64,000 nt of DNA from Candidatus Auribacterota bacterium (GCA_023144635.1 JAGLFH010000060.1:1-64000); one strand, 5' to 3'; shown: positions 41,049 to 49,557, counted from the first letter of the stretch. Translations and numbers: made by a program. Notes: a model not told the origin generated them from the sequence alone.

Positions 41049-42731
41049 ATGATAGAAAAAGTAGGAAAATATAATGTAATTAAAGAGCTCAGTCGTGGAG
41101 GTATGGGGGTAGTATATCTGGGGATGCATCCTACGCTTGACCGTAAAGTCGCTATAAAAATGTTGCCCAAAGAGCTTGTTTCCAATAAAGAATTTATTCA
41201 GCGTTTTGAGCGCGAAGCGAAAATAATAGCCACTCTTGACAATCCTAATATTGTCTATGTATATGATTATGAAGAAGCGATGGAAACATATTTTATAATA
41301 ATGGAATTTATTGATGGTAAGATGCTTTCTGAGTTTATTAAAAAAGATAAACCAATGCCGAATGAACAAGTCTCAGCAATTATGACTCAGCTTGTCGGAG
41401 CGCTTTCTTATGCTCACAAAAATGGTATCGTGCATAGGGATATTAAACCCGGAAATGCCATGATGCGTGACGACGGAGTCGTAAAACTGATGGATTTTGG
41501 TATTTCTTTTTCTGAAACATCTGATGTGCACCTTACTCAGGAGGGAAAAGTCATAGGAACACCAAAGTATATGTCGCCTGAACAGCTTCAGGGTAAGAGG
41601 CTTGATTCAAGATCAGATATTTATTCCTTAGGTGTTATGTGTTATGAAATGCTTGCAGGTCATCCTCCTTTTGATGGTAAGGATTTTATAACAATTGCAG
41701 CAAAACATTTAAGAGAAGAGGCTGTTCCAATTAGATCTGTAGTGCCGGATATTACTCCTGAACTTGAAAATTTTATTGAACGTTCTCTTATAAAAGATAG
41801 GGAAAAGCGCCTTGCTTCTCTTGCAGAGATCTCTTTTGCAGGCGAAAAGAATGAAAAGACAATATACATGGAAGCCATTCAGAAAAAAGGTATTTCCAAG
41901 AAGTTTTTCTATATTGTCCTTATTATTATGATAGCTATGACAGGTTTATTTATTGTTGGAGGACATCTTAAAAACTTAAGAAAAGAAGAAGATGTTTTTA
42001 AGGATGTAGCAAACAAAAAGATTAAAGGCTTTATTTTGGAGGCTAAAAAGCTTTTCAAGAAAAAAGATTACAAAGAATGTCTTCAATATCTTTTAAAAGC
42101 ACAATTGATTGACCCCCTGAATACTGTCGTAAATAAAAATATTGATCTTACGAGAAAAAAACTTGCAGAGAAAGCCAAGAAAAAAATTCTGAAGCTCGAG
42201 AAAAAAGCAAAAGCAGATTACGATCAGGAACGAATAATGGATGCTGTAGCAATATGGAAAGAAATACTTTTTTGGGATGATTCAAGAAAAGATATTCAGA
42301 AAAAAGTCAAGCTTGCCGAAAAAAGACTTAATAAGGAACAAAATCGAATAGAAGCTCAAAAGCATCTTTCTAAGGCTGCTGAATTAGAGGAAACGCATGG
42401 TGATTATGAAGCGGCCGAGAAGGAATACCTAATTGCATGTAAGCTAGATCCAGAAAATTCTGAGCCTCTTTATCTGCTAGGTCTACTTTATGCAAGGATG
42501 TTTACAGAAGCTGAAAATAGGGAAAAAGAACGTCCAAAGGCTAAAAAAGCGATTGAATTTTTACTTAAAGCGTATAAAATTTCACCTGAAGACAAGGGGA
42601 TATTAAAACATCTTGCATTTGCATTTTTAGATGACGGTAAAAAAGGAAAAGCATTAGAATTTGCCGAAAAACTTAAAATTGTAGATGAAGAAGAAGGATC
42701 TAATACGATTGACGTTATAAATCAGTATTAA
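41049..42731 (+). CDS. Membrane Ser/Thr protein kinase with TPR-like tail
   Basis: A 560-residue Hanks-type kinase. The kinase domain (about 7-265) has the glycine loop LSRGGMGVVY, lysine K37 in VAIKML, the catalytic VHRDIKPGN (D129), MDFG (D147) and YMSPEQ. One membrane helix lies at about 285-305. The tail (about 320-560) contains TPR-like units (KDYKECLQYLLKAQLIDP, GDYEAAEKEYLIACKLDPENSEPLYLLG). All catalytic residues are present. Three FHA-domain proteins, including the pilus ATPase, are encoded directly upstream and are the likely targets. No matching phosphatase gene is in the window. Confidence 0.9.
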   Translation: MIEKVGKYNVIKELSRGGMGVVYLGMHPTLDRKVAIKMLPKELVSNKEFIQRFEREAKIIATLDNPNIVYVYDYEEAMETYFIIMEFIDGKMLSEFIKKDKPMPNEQVSAIMTQLVGALSYAHKNGIVHRDIKPGNAMMRDDGVVKLMDFGISFSETSDVHLTQEGKVIGTPKYMSPEQLQGKRLDSRSDIYSLGVMCYEMLAGHPPFDGKDFITIAAKHLREEAVPIRSVVPDITPELENFIERSLIKDREKRLASLAEISFAGEKNEKTIYMEAIQKKGISKKFFYIVLIIMIAMTGLFIVGGHLKNLRKEEDVFKDVANKKIKGFILEAKKLFKKKDYKECLQYLLKAQLIDPLNTVVNKNIDLTRKKLAEKAKKKILKLEKKAKADYDQERIMDAVAIWKEILFWDDSRKDIQKKVKLAEKRLNKEQNRIEAQKHLSKAAELEETHGDYEAAEKEYLIACKLDPENSEPLYLLGLLYARMFTEAENREKERPKAKKAIEFLLKAYKISPEDKGILKHLAFAFLDDGKKGKALEFAEKLKIVDEEEGSNTIDVINQY

Positions 42732-42779
42732 AATGTATGTAACTCATTATATTTGAAGGAATTAATAAGGAGTAATTAT

Positions 42780-43547
42780 ATGAAAAAGCGTTTATGTTTA
42801 GTTAGTATAATCACAATATTGCTGGTTTTTATCACGATTTATGCTTATGCAGGAGAAAATCCACAGTTTAGCCTGGATCTTGGAGGTTGGTTGGCAAAGA
42901 TAGATGCAAATATTAAAAGTGGAAAAGGTGTTAGTAGTATTGATGTTATGGGTGAGGTTGGAATTGATGAGAGAAAAACTATTTTTCCAGTTTCAATAGA
43001 TCTTAATATAGGTGGTTCTTATAGTCTTTTTGCAGATTTTTATTCTTATTCTATATCAGGCAATAAAAAACTTGATGATGCAATTAGTTTCAATCAAGAG
43101 ACATTTGCTGCATCTGTTTTGACAAGAGGAACTTATAAGCATAATTCATTTAGAACAGGCGTAAAATATAATATTTCTTCTCAAAAAGATTCAAATATCC
43201 ATGTGATTGGTGGAGTTCTTTATGAAAAACTCCAACTTGATCTTTCAAATGCAATTGTAAGTACTACGGATTCTTTGAACATACCTTTTCCTTTCATCGG
43301 TTGTGGTATGGAACAGCTTATAGGGCAGCAGTTTAGCTGGGGTGGTTCAGTTGAAGGGCTTGTGTTGTCCTTTCAGGAATACAATACAACGTATTTTGAT
43401 TTTACGCTATTTATGAAATATTTCCTTACTCAGAACCTAAGTCTCAAAGCCGGATATCGTTATGAAAATATTGATGGAGAAAAGGATGATCAAAACTTTT
43501 CTTCTTCACAAGGAGGCGTGTATATAGGTGCAAATCTAGGTTGGTAG
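42780..43547 (+). CDS. Probable outer-membrane beta-barrel protein
   Basis: A 255-residue exported protein with a signal peptide (about 1-22, ending YAYA). The mature part consists of alternating hydrophobic strands with many G, S, Y and N residues, and ends in a tryptophan (GANLGW), the common last residue of outer-membrane barrels recognised by BamA. About ten strands can be suggested. I do not recognise a family. AAGGAG precedes ATG 42780. It follows the kinase gene by 48 bases and may serve the same system. Confidence 0.65.
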   Translation: MKKRLCLVSIITILLVFITIYAYAGENPQFSLDLGGWLAKIDANIKSGKGVSSIDVMGEVGIDERKTIFPVSIDLNIGGSYSLFADFYSYSISGNKKLDDAISFNQETFAASVLTRGTYKHNSFRTGVKYNISSQKDSNIHVIGGVLYEKLQLDLSNAIVSTTDSLNIPFPFIGCGMEQLIGQQFSWGGSVEGLVLSFQEYNTTYFDFTLFMKYFLTQNLSLKAGYRYENIDGEKDDQNFSSSQGGVYIGANLGW

Positions 43548-43605
43548 CTTTTGTAACTATTGGAAAACTATTGATTTATAGATTCGCAGGTGCTATCATA
43601 GCCAT

Positions 43606-44454
43606 ATGGAAGAAAAGGCCATATTAGGCGAAAGTGAAAGAAAAGAAAGATCAATTTTGATCGTTGATGATGATGAGCAATTACTATATTTAATAAAAGT
43701 ACGTCTTGAAAATGCTCATTATAAAACCCATTTAGCACGTAACAGCGAAGAAGCATTTCAAATACTTAAAAGTAACAAAATTTCTCTCATTATTCTTGAT
43801 ATTGTGCTTCCTGGAAGAAATGGTTATGAAATATGTTATGAGATCAAAGGTACTGAAGAATTATCACATATTCCGGTTATAATGCTTAGCCAAAAAGGGA
43901 AGACAAAAGACCGTTATGATGCAGCACGAATAGGTGCTGATGGATATATATCTAAACCTTTTGAAGGTTCTGAGATGATATATAAAGTTGAGGCTGTCTT
44001 AAAGGAATTTAATGAAGATCTTGAAATAGATACAAAGCGAATGTTCTTTCCTCTTGATGATGAAGGTTATGTTTTAGTTGTAGAGGATTCTTCGTCAATG
44101 AGAAAAATAATTAAAAATACATTAAGGCAGTTGGGCATTTTAAGAATAATTGAAGCTGAAAATGGAAAAGATGCCGTTGAAAAACTTGAACAGGAAAAAA
44201 TAAGATTGATCCTTTCAGATTGGAAAATGCCATCGTTTGATGGACTTCAATTGCTAGATCTTGTAAAAAGAAACTCACGATTTTCTGAGATACCTTTCAT
44301 TATGATATCAACAGAAGTAGCTGAAAAGGAAATAGAAAAAGTTTTAGAAAGAGGAGCAGATGGCTATATTCCAAAGCCATTTACAAAGGTAGACCTAAAG
44401 AAAACTTTGGAAAAACTGAACAAAAAAGGAGATTTTTATGCTCACAAAGGCTAA
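43606..44454 (+). CDS. Response regulator with two receiver domains
   Basis: A 282-residue protein of two complete receiver domains and no output domain. Domain 1 covers about 16-132 (acidic pocket D21-D23, phospho-site D65 in ILDIVLPG, lysine in SKPFE). Domain 2 covers about 154-278 and is CheY-like (D161, D205 in LSDWKMP, T/S in MISTEV, lysine in PKPF). Both keep all residues needed for phosphorylation. Such proteins relay or buffer phosphoryl groups. No histidine kinase is adjacent. The PAS protein gene overlaps its 3' end. Confidence 0.85.
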   Translation: MEEKAILGESERKERSILIVDDDEQLLYLIKVRLENAHYKTHLARNSEEAFQILKSNKISLIILDIVLPGRNGYEICYEIKGTEELSHIPVIMLSQKGKTKDRYDAARIGADGYISKPFEGSEMIYKVEAVLKEFNEDLEIDTKRMFFPLDDEGYVLVVEDSSSMRKIIKNTLRQLGILRIIEAENGKDAVEKLEQEKIRLILSDWKMPSFDGLQLLDLVKRNSRFSEIPFIMISTEVAEKEIEKVLERGADGYIPKPFTKVDLKKTLEKLNKKGDFYAHKG

Positions 44455-45220
44455 TTACAAAAGCTTGATGGAAAAATCTGTTTTTTTTAAACAGGTTTTT
44501 TATGGCAGTGTCCATCCTTCTGTAATAGTTAAGCCTGGTAATCTTCGTATTATAGATTCAAACGATGCATGTACAGGGCTGATTGGCTTTTCACATTCGG
44601 AAATGACAAAAAAATATTTATATGATATTCATCCTGTTAAACTGCAGGCAAAGCTGAAAAAACAATATGAAAATTTCATAGAAAAAGATCTGTTCACTTT
44701 TGATCTGCCTGTAATTTGTAAGAATAAAGAAAAAATATATTCTTCTATGAACTTTAAGAAATTCACCTTTAAATCTCTTGATGTTTTTATTGTAGTCATC
44801 TTTGATCTTACTGAAAGAATAGAACTTGAAAAGAGTATAAAAGAGGAAAACCATCAGCTACTTGATAAGACAAAAGAGCTTCTACAAATAAACAGGAATT
44901 TAATATTATCTTATGAAAGCTTGAAGAAAAAGTTTAAAGATTTTCGTACAATACAAAAGCAGGAACTTCATAATGAAAGAAAATCTGTTATTTTGGAGAT
45001 AAGTGACATAATTAAAGAAAAAATAAACCTTCCTCTTGGAAAGGTACTTGATGATATTGAAAAAATAAAGCAAGGCGGAAAAGATTTTTCAAAAGAAACC
45101 TCAAAGCGCTTAAAAATGATGGAAGAGGTCATTGAAAATATGCTTATTACCATGTCAAGAATATCAGAAGAACGTGATATCCAGAAAATGCGGTATGTGG
45201 ATCTGGAAAATATAGACTGA
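44438..45220 (+). CDS. PAS domain protein with coiled coil
   Basis: A 260-residue cytoplasmic protein. Residues about 20-130 form a PAS domain (VHPSVIVKPGNLRIIDSNDA, ...FDLTERIELEK at its end). From about 130 on it is a long lysine/glutamate-rich helix, probably a coiled coil. A weak resemblance to the dimerisation region of histidine kinases is present (NLPLGKVLDDIEKIK), but the phospho-accepting histidine motif and any ATPase domain are missing. It overlaps the receiver gene by 17 bases. A sensor or adaptor for the double receiver protein is the likeliest role. Confidence 0.65.
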   Translation: MLTKANYKSLMEKSVFFKQVFYGSVHPSVIVKPGNLRIIDSNDACTGLIGFSHSEMTKKYLYDIHPVKLQAKLKKQYENFIEKDLFTFDLPVICKNKEKIYSSMNFKKFTFKSLDVFIVVIFDLTERIELEKSIKEENHQLLDKTKELLQINRNLILSYESLKKKFKDFRTIQKQELHNERKSVILEISDIIKEKINLPLGKVLDDIEKIKQGGKDFSKETSKRLKMMEEVIENMLITMSRISEERDIQKMRYVDLENID

Positions 45221-45303
45221 ATAAATTAAAAGTGAAAAATTAGAAGTTGAAGGAGCGCTAAAGCGCAGCTATCGCAAAAAGAACACGTAGTATTCGAATC
45301 TTA

Positions 45304-45337
45304 GAGGCAGGCCTGTTGAGGCTGCCTCATTTTTTTA
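45304..45337 (+). terminator. Intrinsic terminator after the signalling genes
   Basis: GAGGCAG (45304-45310) pairs with CTGCCTC (45322-45328), with a further CCT/AGG pair inside, followed by ATTTTTTT. It lies 84 bases after the PAS gene. A GCGC-TAAA-GCGC hairpin behind AAGGAG lies between, at 45255-45266. Confidence 0.8.
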
Positions 45338-45433
45338 TTCTGTTTTCTTTAAAAAATATTATAACAAGGCGTTAAAAACCTCAGAAGACAAAGAAAAATT
45401 TTACGAATACTTGTTTAGGATCGACTAATTAAT

Positions 45434-46087
45434 ATGAAAAACAGTAAAAAACAAAAAGCAGTCAAAATTTTAAAAGAACTTAAACGTCGTTACCCTCAAG
45501 CCAAGGTTTCATTGCAAAGTGAAAATATATTTCAGCTTCTTGTTGCTGTCATATTATCGGCGCAATGTACTGATGCAAGAGTCAACATTGTGACCAAAGA
45601 GCTGTTCAAAAAATATAAAAATGTTGATGATTTTGTTTTAATATCGCAGAGTAAATTGGAAGAAGAGATACATTCTACAGGCTTTTTTCGAAACAAGACA
45701 AAAAATATTATTGCAACGGCAAAAAGGATAAAAGACGAATTCAATGGTATTGTTCCAGATAATATGGAAGATCTTTTAACCTTTCAAGGTGTAGCAAGAA
45801 AAACAGCAAATATTATTCTTTATCATGGCTTTGGTAAGAATATAGGTATTGCTGTAGATACGCATGTTTTTCGCGTTACAGGGCGATTGGGGATTGCAGG
45901 CTGGAAGGACCCAAAAAAGACAGAAAAAGAACTGATGGTGCTTTTCCCCAGGGGGTCTTATGGGTCATTGTCTGATATGATCATTCTCTTCGGCAGAAAC
46001 ATTTGTCCGGCTAGAAATCCGAAGTGCGATATGTGTCCCTTTGTTAAGATTTGTGATTATTACAAAAGAGTCGTTAGTCGAACGTAG
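45434..46087 (+). CDS. nth: Endonuclease III
   Basis: A 217-residue DNA glycosylase/AP lyase. The helix-hairpin-helix is LLTFQGVARKTANIIL, with the catalytic lysine in RKTAN. The catalytic aspartate is in AVDTHVFR, and the C-terminal [4Fe-4S] loop is CPARNPKCDMCPFVKIC (C-x6-C-x2-C-x5-C). The first glycine-rich loop is GVA rather than GVG, a minor change. It removes oxidised pyrimidines in base-excision repair. Single gene, with repeats on both sides. Confidence 0.95.
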   Translation: MKNSKKQKAVKILKELKRRYPQAKVSLQSENIFQLLVAVILSAQCTDARVNIVTKELFKKYKNVDDFVLISQSKLEEEIHSTGFFRNKTKNIIATAKRIKDEFNGIVPDNMEDLLTFQGVARKTANIILYHGFGKNIGIAVDTHVFRVTGRLGIAGWKDPKKTEKELMVLFPRGSYGSLSDMIILFGRNICPARNPKCDMCPFVKICDYYKRVVSRT

Positions 46088-46105
46088 TTTGTTGTTTAAA
46101 AAGGA

Positions 46106-46117
46106 GCGCTAAAGCGC
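46106..46117. repeat. GCGC-TAAA-GCGC hairpin behind AAGGAG
   Basis: The same 18-base string as at 45250-45266 (AAGGAGCGCTAAAGCGC). The gap 46088-46352 also holds a stretch around 46140-46255 reminiscent of the dispersed repeats, with a CACGC/GCGTG palindrome at 46227-46237. No gene is seen. Confidence 0.6.
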
Positions 46118-46352
46118 GATAATTTTTAGAATTGGACGCAGATTTACACAGATTTTCAGGATGTTATGTTTTCATATGCTATACATTTGAAAACATAACA
46201 AAACAGCGTTTATCTGCGAATTAACCACGCACGCGTGGTTAATCAGCGTCCTATTTTATTTATATCATGTGAGCTCTGTCAGTCAAAATTTTCCCGTTGC
46301 ATTTCGTATTTAGTTATGCAATAATCACTTTTTTCTTGAACGACCTTCAAAA

Positions 46353-46427
<75 letters not shown>

Positions 46428-46433
46428 AACTTC

Positions 46434-46504
46434 GCTCCGTAGTCTTGCGGAGGAGTGAAGTTTGTCTCGCCGAAGCTGAGGTTTTATCAGCGAAGGCGGA
46501 CAAT
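46434..46504 (+). repeat. Left direct repeat of GIY-YIG cassette
   Basis: A composite of two hairpins: one with GCTCCGTAGTCTTGCGGA, enclosed by AACTTC/GAAGTT arms, and one with GTCTCGCC...GGCGGAC. The same composite recurs in the same orientation at 46788-46858. The first 18 bases are identical in the two copies. Confidence 0.75.
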
Positions 46505-46544
46505 CCTTATAAAATAATGGATTTTTATTTAGGCAGGCCAGACT

Positions 46545-46784
46545 ATGAAAAATAGTGTGTATGTTTTACATAGCAAAAAAGGTGATTATTTTTATGTAGG
46601 TAGAGCAACTGATATAAATGGTCGACTTAATGAGCACAACAATGGAAAATGTAAGCATACAAGCGAATTTAGGCCATGGGAAATAGTGGCATCTATTACA
46701 TTAAAAGATGAAAAAAAAGCTTTGGAATTTGAAAAGTATTTGAAAACCGGTTCAGGCCTGGCATTTCAAAAACGACATTTTTAA
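46545..46784 (+). CDS. Small GIY-YIG nuclease-domain protein
   Basis: A 79-residue single-domain protein of the UvrC/YhbQ-type GIY-YIG family: VYVLHS in place of GIY, YFYVGRA in place of YIG, the arginine in GRLNEHN, and the C-terminal EFEKYLKTGSG block with its catalytic glutamate. The domain cuts DNA; standalone versions have no settled role. The gene lies between two direct copies of a composite hairpin repeat, beside tRNA-Cys. This suggests a small mobile unit or a nuclease that acts on those repeats. Confidence 0.88.
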   Translation: MKNSVYVLHSKKGDYFYVGRATDINGRLNEHNNGKCKHTSEFRPWEIVASITLKDEKKALEFEKYLKTGSGLAFQKRHF

Positions 46785-46787
46785 AGT

Positions 46788-46858
46788 GCTCCGTAGTCTT
46801 GCGGAAAAACGAAGTATGTCTCGCCATAGTACACCGGAGGTGGACGAAGGCGGACAAT
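46788..46858 (+). repeat. Right direct repeat of GIY-YIG cassette
   Basis: Starts with GCTCCGTAGTCTTGCGGA, as in the left copy, and continues to GTCTCGCC and GACGAAGGCGGACAAT. A third, partial copy (CTTCGTGTCTCGCCGAAG) lies at about 46894-46911, followed by a GTCATTGTGAGGAGC...GCGACGAAGCAA repeat up to about 46950. The rest of 46785-47061 is A+T-rich with no gene. Confidence 0.75.
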
Positions 46859-47061
46859 AGGTCTTTTATTCAAAGCTTCGTCTAGGTAAACCACTTCGTG
46901 TCTCGCCGAAGAGTAGTTGTCATTGTGAGGAGCATATGCGACGAAGCAACCTCTATAAAACTTTAACAAATTGAACTTATTTTATTGATTTAATGTGTTT
47001 TTTAGGCTAATTTCTTTTAAGTAAATATGGAAAATTATCACTTCAATAAGGAGTATCTATT

Positions 47062-47700
47062 ATGAGAAACATATTTATTCTTTCATTCCTTTTTATTAGT
47101 TTTTTAGGCTGTGCAACTACATATGAAGCAGTTGGCACAAAAGAAAGTATTGCATCCCAAGATAAAGAAGACATCGCTATTCCTGAATACACAGGAGAAA
47201 AAACAAGAGTTGCTGTTTTACCGATAGCAATGACTAAAAAAACAGTTGAAGACTATCCTGAGTATACAGCTGAATTAAAAAAGAAAAGTGTCGGATTTTC
47301 ACTGTGGAATAAGATAACAGACACCCTGTATGATACAAAAAGATTTAAATTTGTGGAAGTTTCGGAAGAAATAGTAAAACAGATAATAGATCAGTGGTGG
47401 CTTGGTGATAGTGGTGTTGCAGATCCATCTACAGCTTTAAAAATGGGTAAACTGAAACAAGCGGAAGATTTTATTTATGGTGAAATAACAGAGTTTGGTG
47501 TTGACAAAATAGAGAAAGTAAGTGGGCTAAAAAGTTCAAAAAAAGAGATATTTCGAATAGGAGTTCACATAAGATATGTAGATGGTGAAACACTTGAATT
47601 TGTTCCTGCAACGGGTGTTGGAAAAGGTTCTTCTATTGAAGAAGCAAGTGAAAATGCTATTAAAAAGGCAGTATCAAAACTTGTAAGTAGACTGGATTGA
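47062..47700 (+). CDS. CsgG-like lipoprotein
   Basis: A 212-residue lipoprotein. The signal peptide ends in the lipobox FLGC with cysteine 17. The body (RVAVLPIAMTKK, LYDTKRFKFVEVSEE, LKMGKLKQAEDFIYGEITEFG, VHIRYVDGETLE) follows the CsgG/HfaB pattern, in which a lipoprotein oligomer forms an outer-membrane export pore for curli-type or holdfast proteins. It is somewhat shorter than CsgG (about 260 mature residues), and the pore-forming strands cannot be assigned with certainty. Strong AAGGAG start. It is coupled to the next gene. Confidence 0.7.
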   Translation: MRNIFILSFLFISFLGCATTYEAVGTKESIASQDKEDIAIPEYTGEKTRVAVLPIAMTKKTVEDYPEYTAELKKKSVGFSLWNKITDTLYDTKRFKFVEVSEEIVKQIIDQWWLGDSGVADPSTALKMGKLKQAEDFIYGEITEFGVDKIEKVSGLKSSKKEIFRIGVHIRYVDGETLEFVPATGVGKGSSIEEASENAIKKAVSKLVSRLD

Positions 47701-48308
47701 TGAAGAGATATATTTTATTGCTTTTAGTTTTTACTTATTTAACTCCTGTATGGAGCTCGGAGATCACAAAGCCGACATTTTATGTTATTGGAGTCAAAAA
47801 TAATGTAAAGGATAAAGAATGGAACGATACAGGTATTGGATTTGGTATAAGTAATCTAATATCTCAGTTCGTTTATGATTCCGGAGAATTCAATCCTTTA
47901 GAAAAAAAATCTGAAATAATAGAAACTATAGAAAAACAGCGTGTTCTTTATTGGAAGTATAAGGGTAAATTAGATGAAACTGAATTTAAGGAAAAAGCAG
48001 AAAAAGTCCAGGCAGATTATGTTTTTTTAGGTGTTGTAAAAAAATGTAAAAAATACAAAAAGAAAGCTTTTGTAGGTTTTGTTTCCAAATATCAAACAAA
48101 GATAAAAGTTTTTTTTACTTTGCATATGATAGATCAAAAAACAGGTAAAAAGTTTGTTAGTGATGGTGTTGGATTTGCAGAAAAGGGTGCAACGGGCATT
48201 GTTTTTGAAGTTATTAAAGGAAAAATTGATTTTAATTCCACGATGGTAGGGATAGCTACCAGAGAAGCTGTTAAAAATTCAGTAGAAAAATTGATTAAAA
48301 AATTGTAA
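47700..48308 (+). CDS. Second CsgG-like exported protein
   Basis: A 202-residue protein with a signal peptide (about 1-20, ending PVWSS) but no lipobox. The body (FYVIGVKNNVKDKEWNDTG, LISQFVYDSGEFNPLEKKSE, QADYVFLGVVKKC, TLHMIDQKTGKKF) has the same order of elements as CsgG-type proteins. I take it as a divergent paralogue of the preceding gene. Its ATG shares the A of the upstream TGA, so translation is coupled. It may form a mixed oligomer or act as periplasmic partner. Confidence 0.55.
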   Translation: MKRYILLLLVFTYLTPVWSSEITKPTFYVIGVKNNVKDKEWNDTGIGFGISNLISQFVYDSGEFNPLEKKSEIIETIEKQRVLYWKYKGKLDETEFKEKAEKVQADYVFLGVVKKCKKYKKKAFVGFVSKYQTKIKVFFTLHMIDQKTGKKFVSDGVGFAEKGATGIVFEVIKGKIDFNSTMVGIATREAVKNSVEKLIKKL

Positions 48309-48330
48309 TAAACATAAAAGGAGGATGATA

Positions 48331-49539
48331 ATGTTTAGAAAAAATTTAATTGTATCTATCGTGTTTGTTTTATTGCTTTTGCAATCAAGTTTATGTTTTG
48401 CATCGTGGTTTGATGGTGTTCCGCAGGAAGGACTTGACTGGCTTGATTATCATGCAAGGAGGCCGGGTGATTATTGGCATCCAAAGACTATTTCAAAGAC
48501 GTTTGGTGATTTTGCAGTAAGCATCAATTTTTACGATGATGAATTTGAAGGAACTGCCTATTGGGTAAAAATAACTGATAATAGCACAGGGCAGTTTGTA
48601 AGTGGTGTCGGAAAGACTTTTTCCTCTGGTAGTGCAATACTTAGTGAAATATCTGGTGCAACATCTTTGGAAGATCTGCTTGCGGCGCAGGCTGCAGCTG
48701 CAGCAGCAGCTGAGGCAGCAAGAGTTGTTTCTTTACCATTTACCACAGGGGTTGCAGATGAAAATAAGGCACCTCTTATTAGTAGTGAAACGCCGGTTGC
48801 ATCTGCAGATAGAACTGGTCTTAGGATGGTTGAAAATGTAATTGTTCCTAAGACGAGGACAAAAACAGAGCAAAAAAGAGCCGAAGAACTTGCAGCTGAT
48901 GGAAAACCGAAGCTTATAGGCGGATCAATAAGCTATGAGGATTTTGAATATTTTAACACAAACGGAAGTACTTTTGAAGTTTTAGCAGGTGTTGAAAAAG
49001 ATACTGAAAACTTTACACTTGGAGTTATTGTTCCGCTTAGTTATGTGGATATAACTGGAGGTAACTGGACAAAACTGGGAGCAACAGGATATTTAAAAAA
49101 GGATTTTTCTGGCGAAAACATCGATTCTTCTCTTGGTTTTAATGTTGTAATAGAGCAAACATGGATGAGTTTTTCAGGAATAGAAAATAGTTTTGCTTAT
49201 GGTGCTGGTCCAATGGGATCTCTAGCTTTTGATCTTCAGAATATTGAAGTCAGCTTAGGTGCAAATATTCTTTTTATGGGAAACTCGGAATATGATACTG
49301 TAACTATTTTAACAACTGCTTTAAATGTTGGTATTCCTTTGGGAGATAATTTTGTATTAAATGCATATACTTATAGAAATGATAATTTTGATTCAGATAA
49401 TGATTACTGGGTCATAGGTGGAACAGGAACATTTTTAGTATCAGATGTTTTCGGAATTAATGTTGGTCTTAATACGGTAACAGGTCATGATAATTATGAT
49501 TCTATTACTTATTATCTAGGTGGTTCTTGGAAATATTAG
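48331..49539 (+). CDS. Exported protein with C-terminal beta-barrel
   Basis: A 402-residue protein with a signal peptide (about 1-24, ending CFA). The N-terminal part (about 25-115) is unrecognised, and an alanine run lies at about 112-125. A linker follows. From about 170 on come amphipathic strands (GGSISYEDFEYF, EVLAGVEKDTENFTLGVIVPL ... YYLGGSWKY) ending in Y, like outer-membrane barrels or autotransporter translocators. The start is ATG 48331, because AAGGAGG would abut the earlier ATG at 48325. It completes a three-gene operon with the CsgG-like genes and ends in a terminator. Confidence 0.65.
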   Translation: MFRKNLIVSIVFVLLLLQSSLCFASWFDGVPQEGLDWLDYHARRPGDYWHPKTISKTFGDFAVSINFYDDEFEGTAYWVKITDNSTGQFVSGVGKTFSSGSAILSEISGATSLEDLLAAQAAAAAAAEAARVVSLPFTTGVADENKAPLISSETPVASADRTGLRMVENVIVPKTRTKTEQKRAEELAADGKPKLIGGSISYEDFEYFNTNGSTFEVLAGVEKDTENFTLGVIVPLSYVDITGGNWTKLGATGYLKKDFSGENIDSSLGFNVVIEQTWMSFSGIENSFAYGAGPMGSLAFDLQNIEVSLGANILFMGNSEYDTVTILTTALNVGIPLGDNFVLNAYTYRNDNFDSDNDYWVIGGTGTFLVSDVFGINVGLNTVTGHDNYDSITYYLGGSWKY

Positions 49540-49557
49540 AATAAGTTATTTGTATAG

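Noticed and set aside
44438-45220. Histidine kinase
   Set aside because: The PAS protein has no HATPase domain and no convincing phospho-accepting histidine motif.
48602-48841. Gln/Leu-rich frame (plus) and Ala-rich frame (minus, 48558-48746)
   Set aside because: Both are frame-shifted readings of the GC-rich alanine run in the barrel protein gene.
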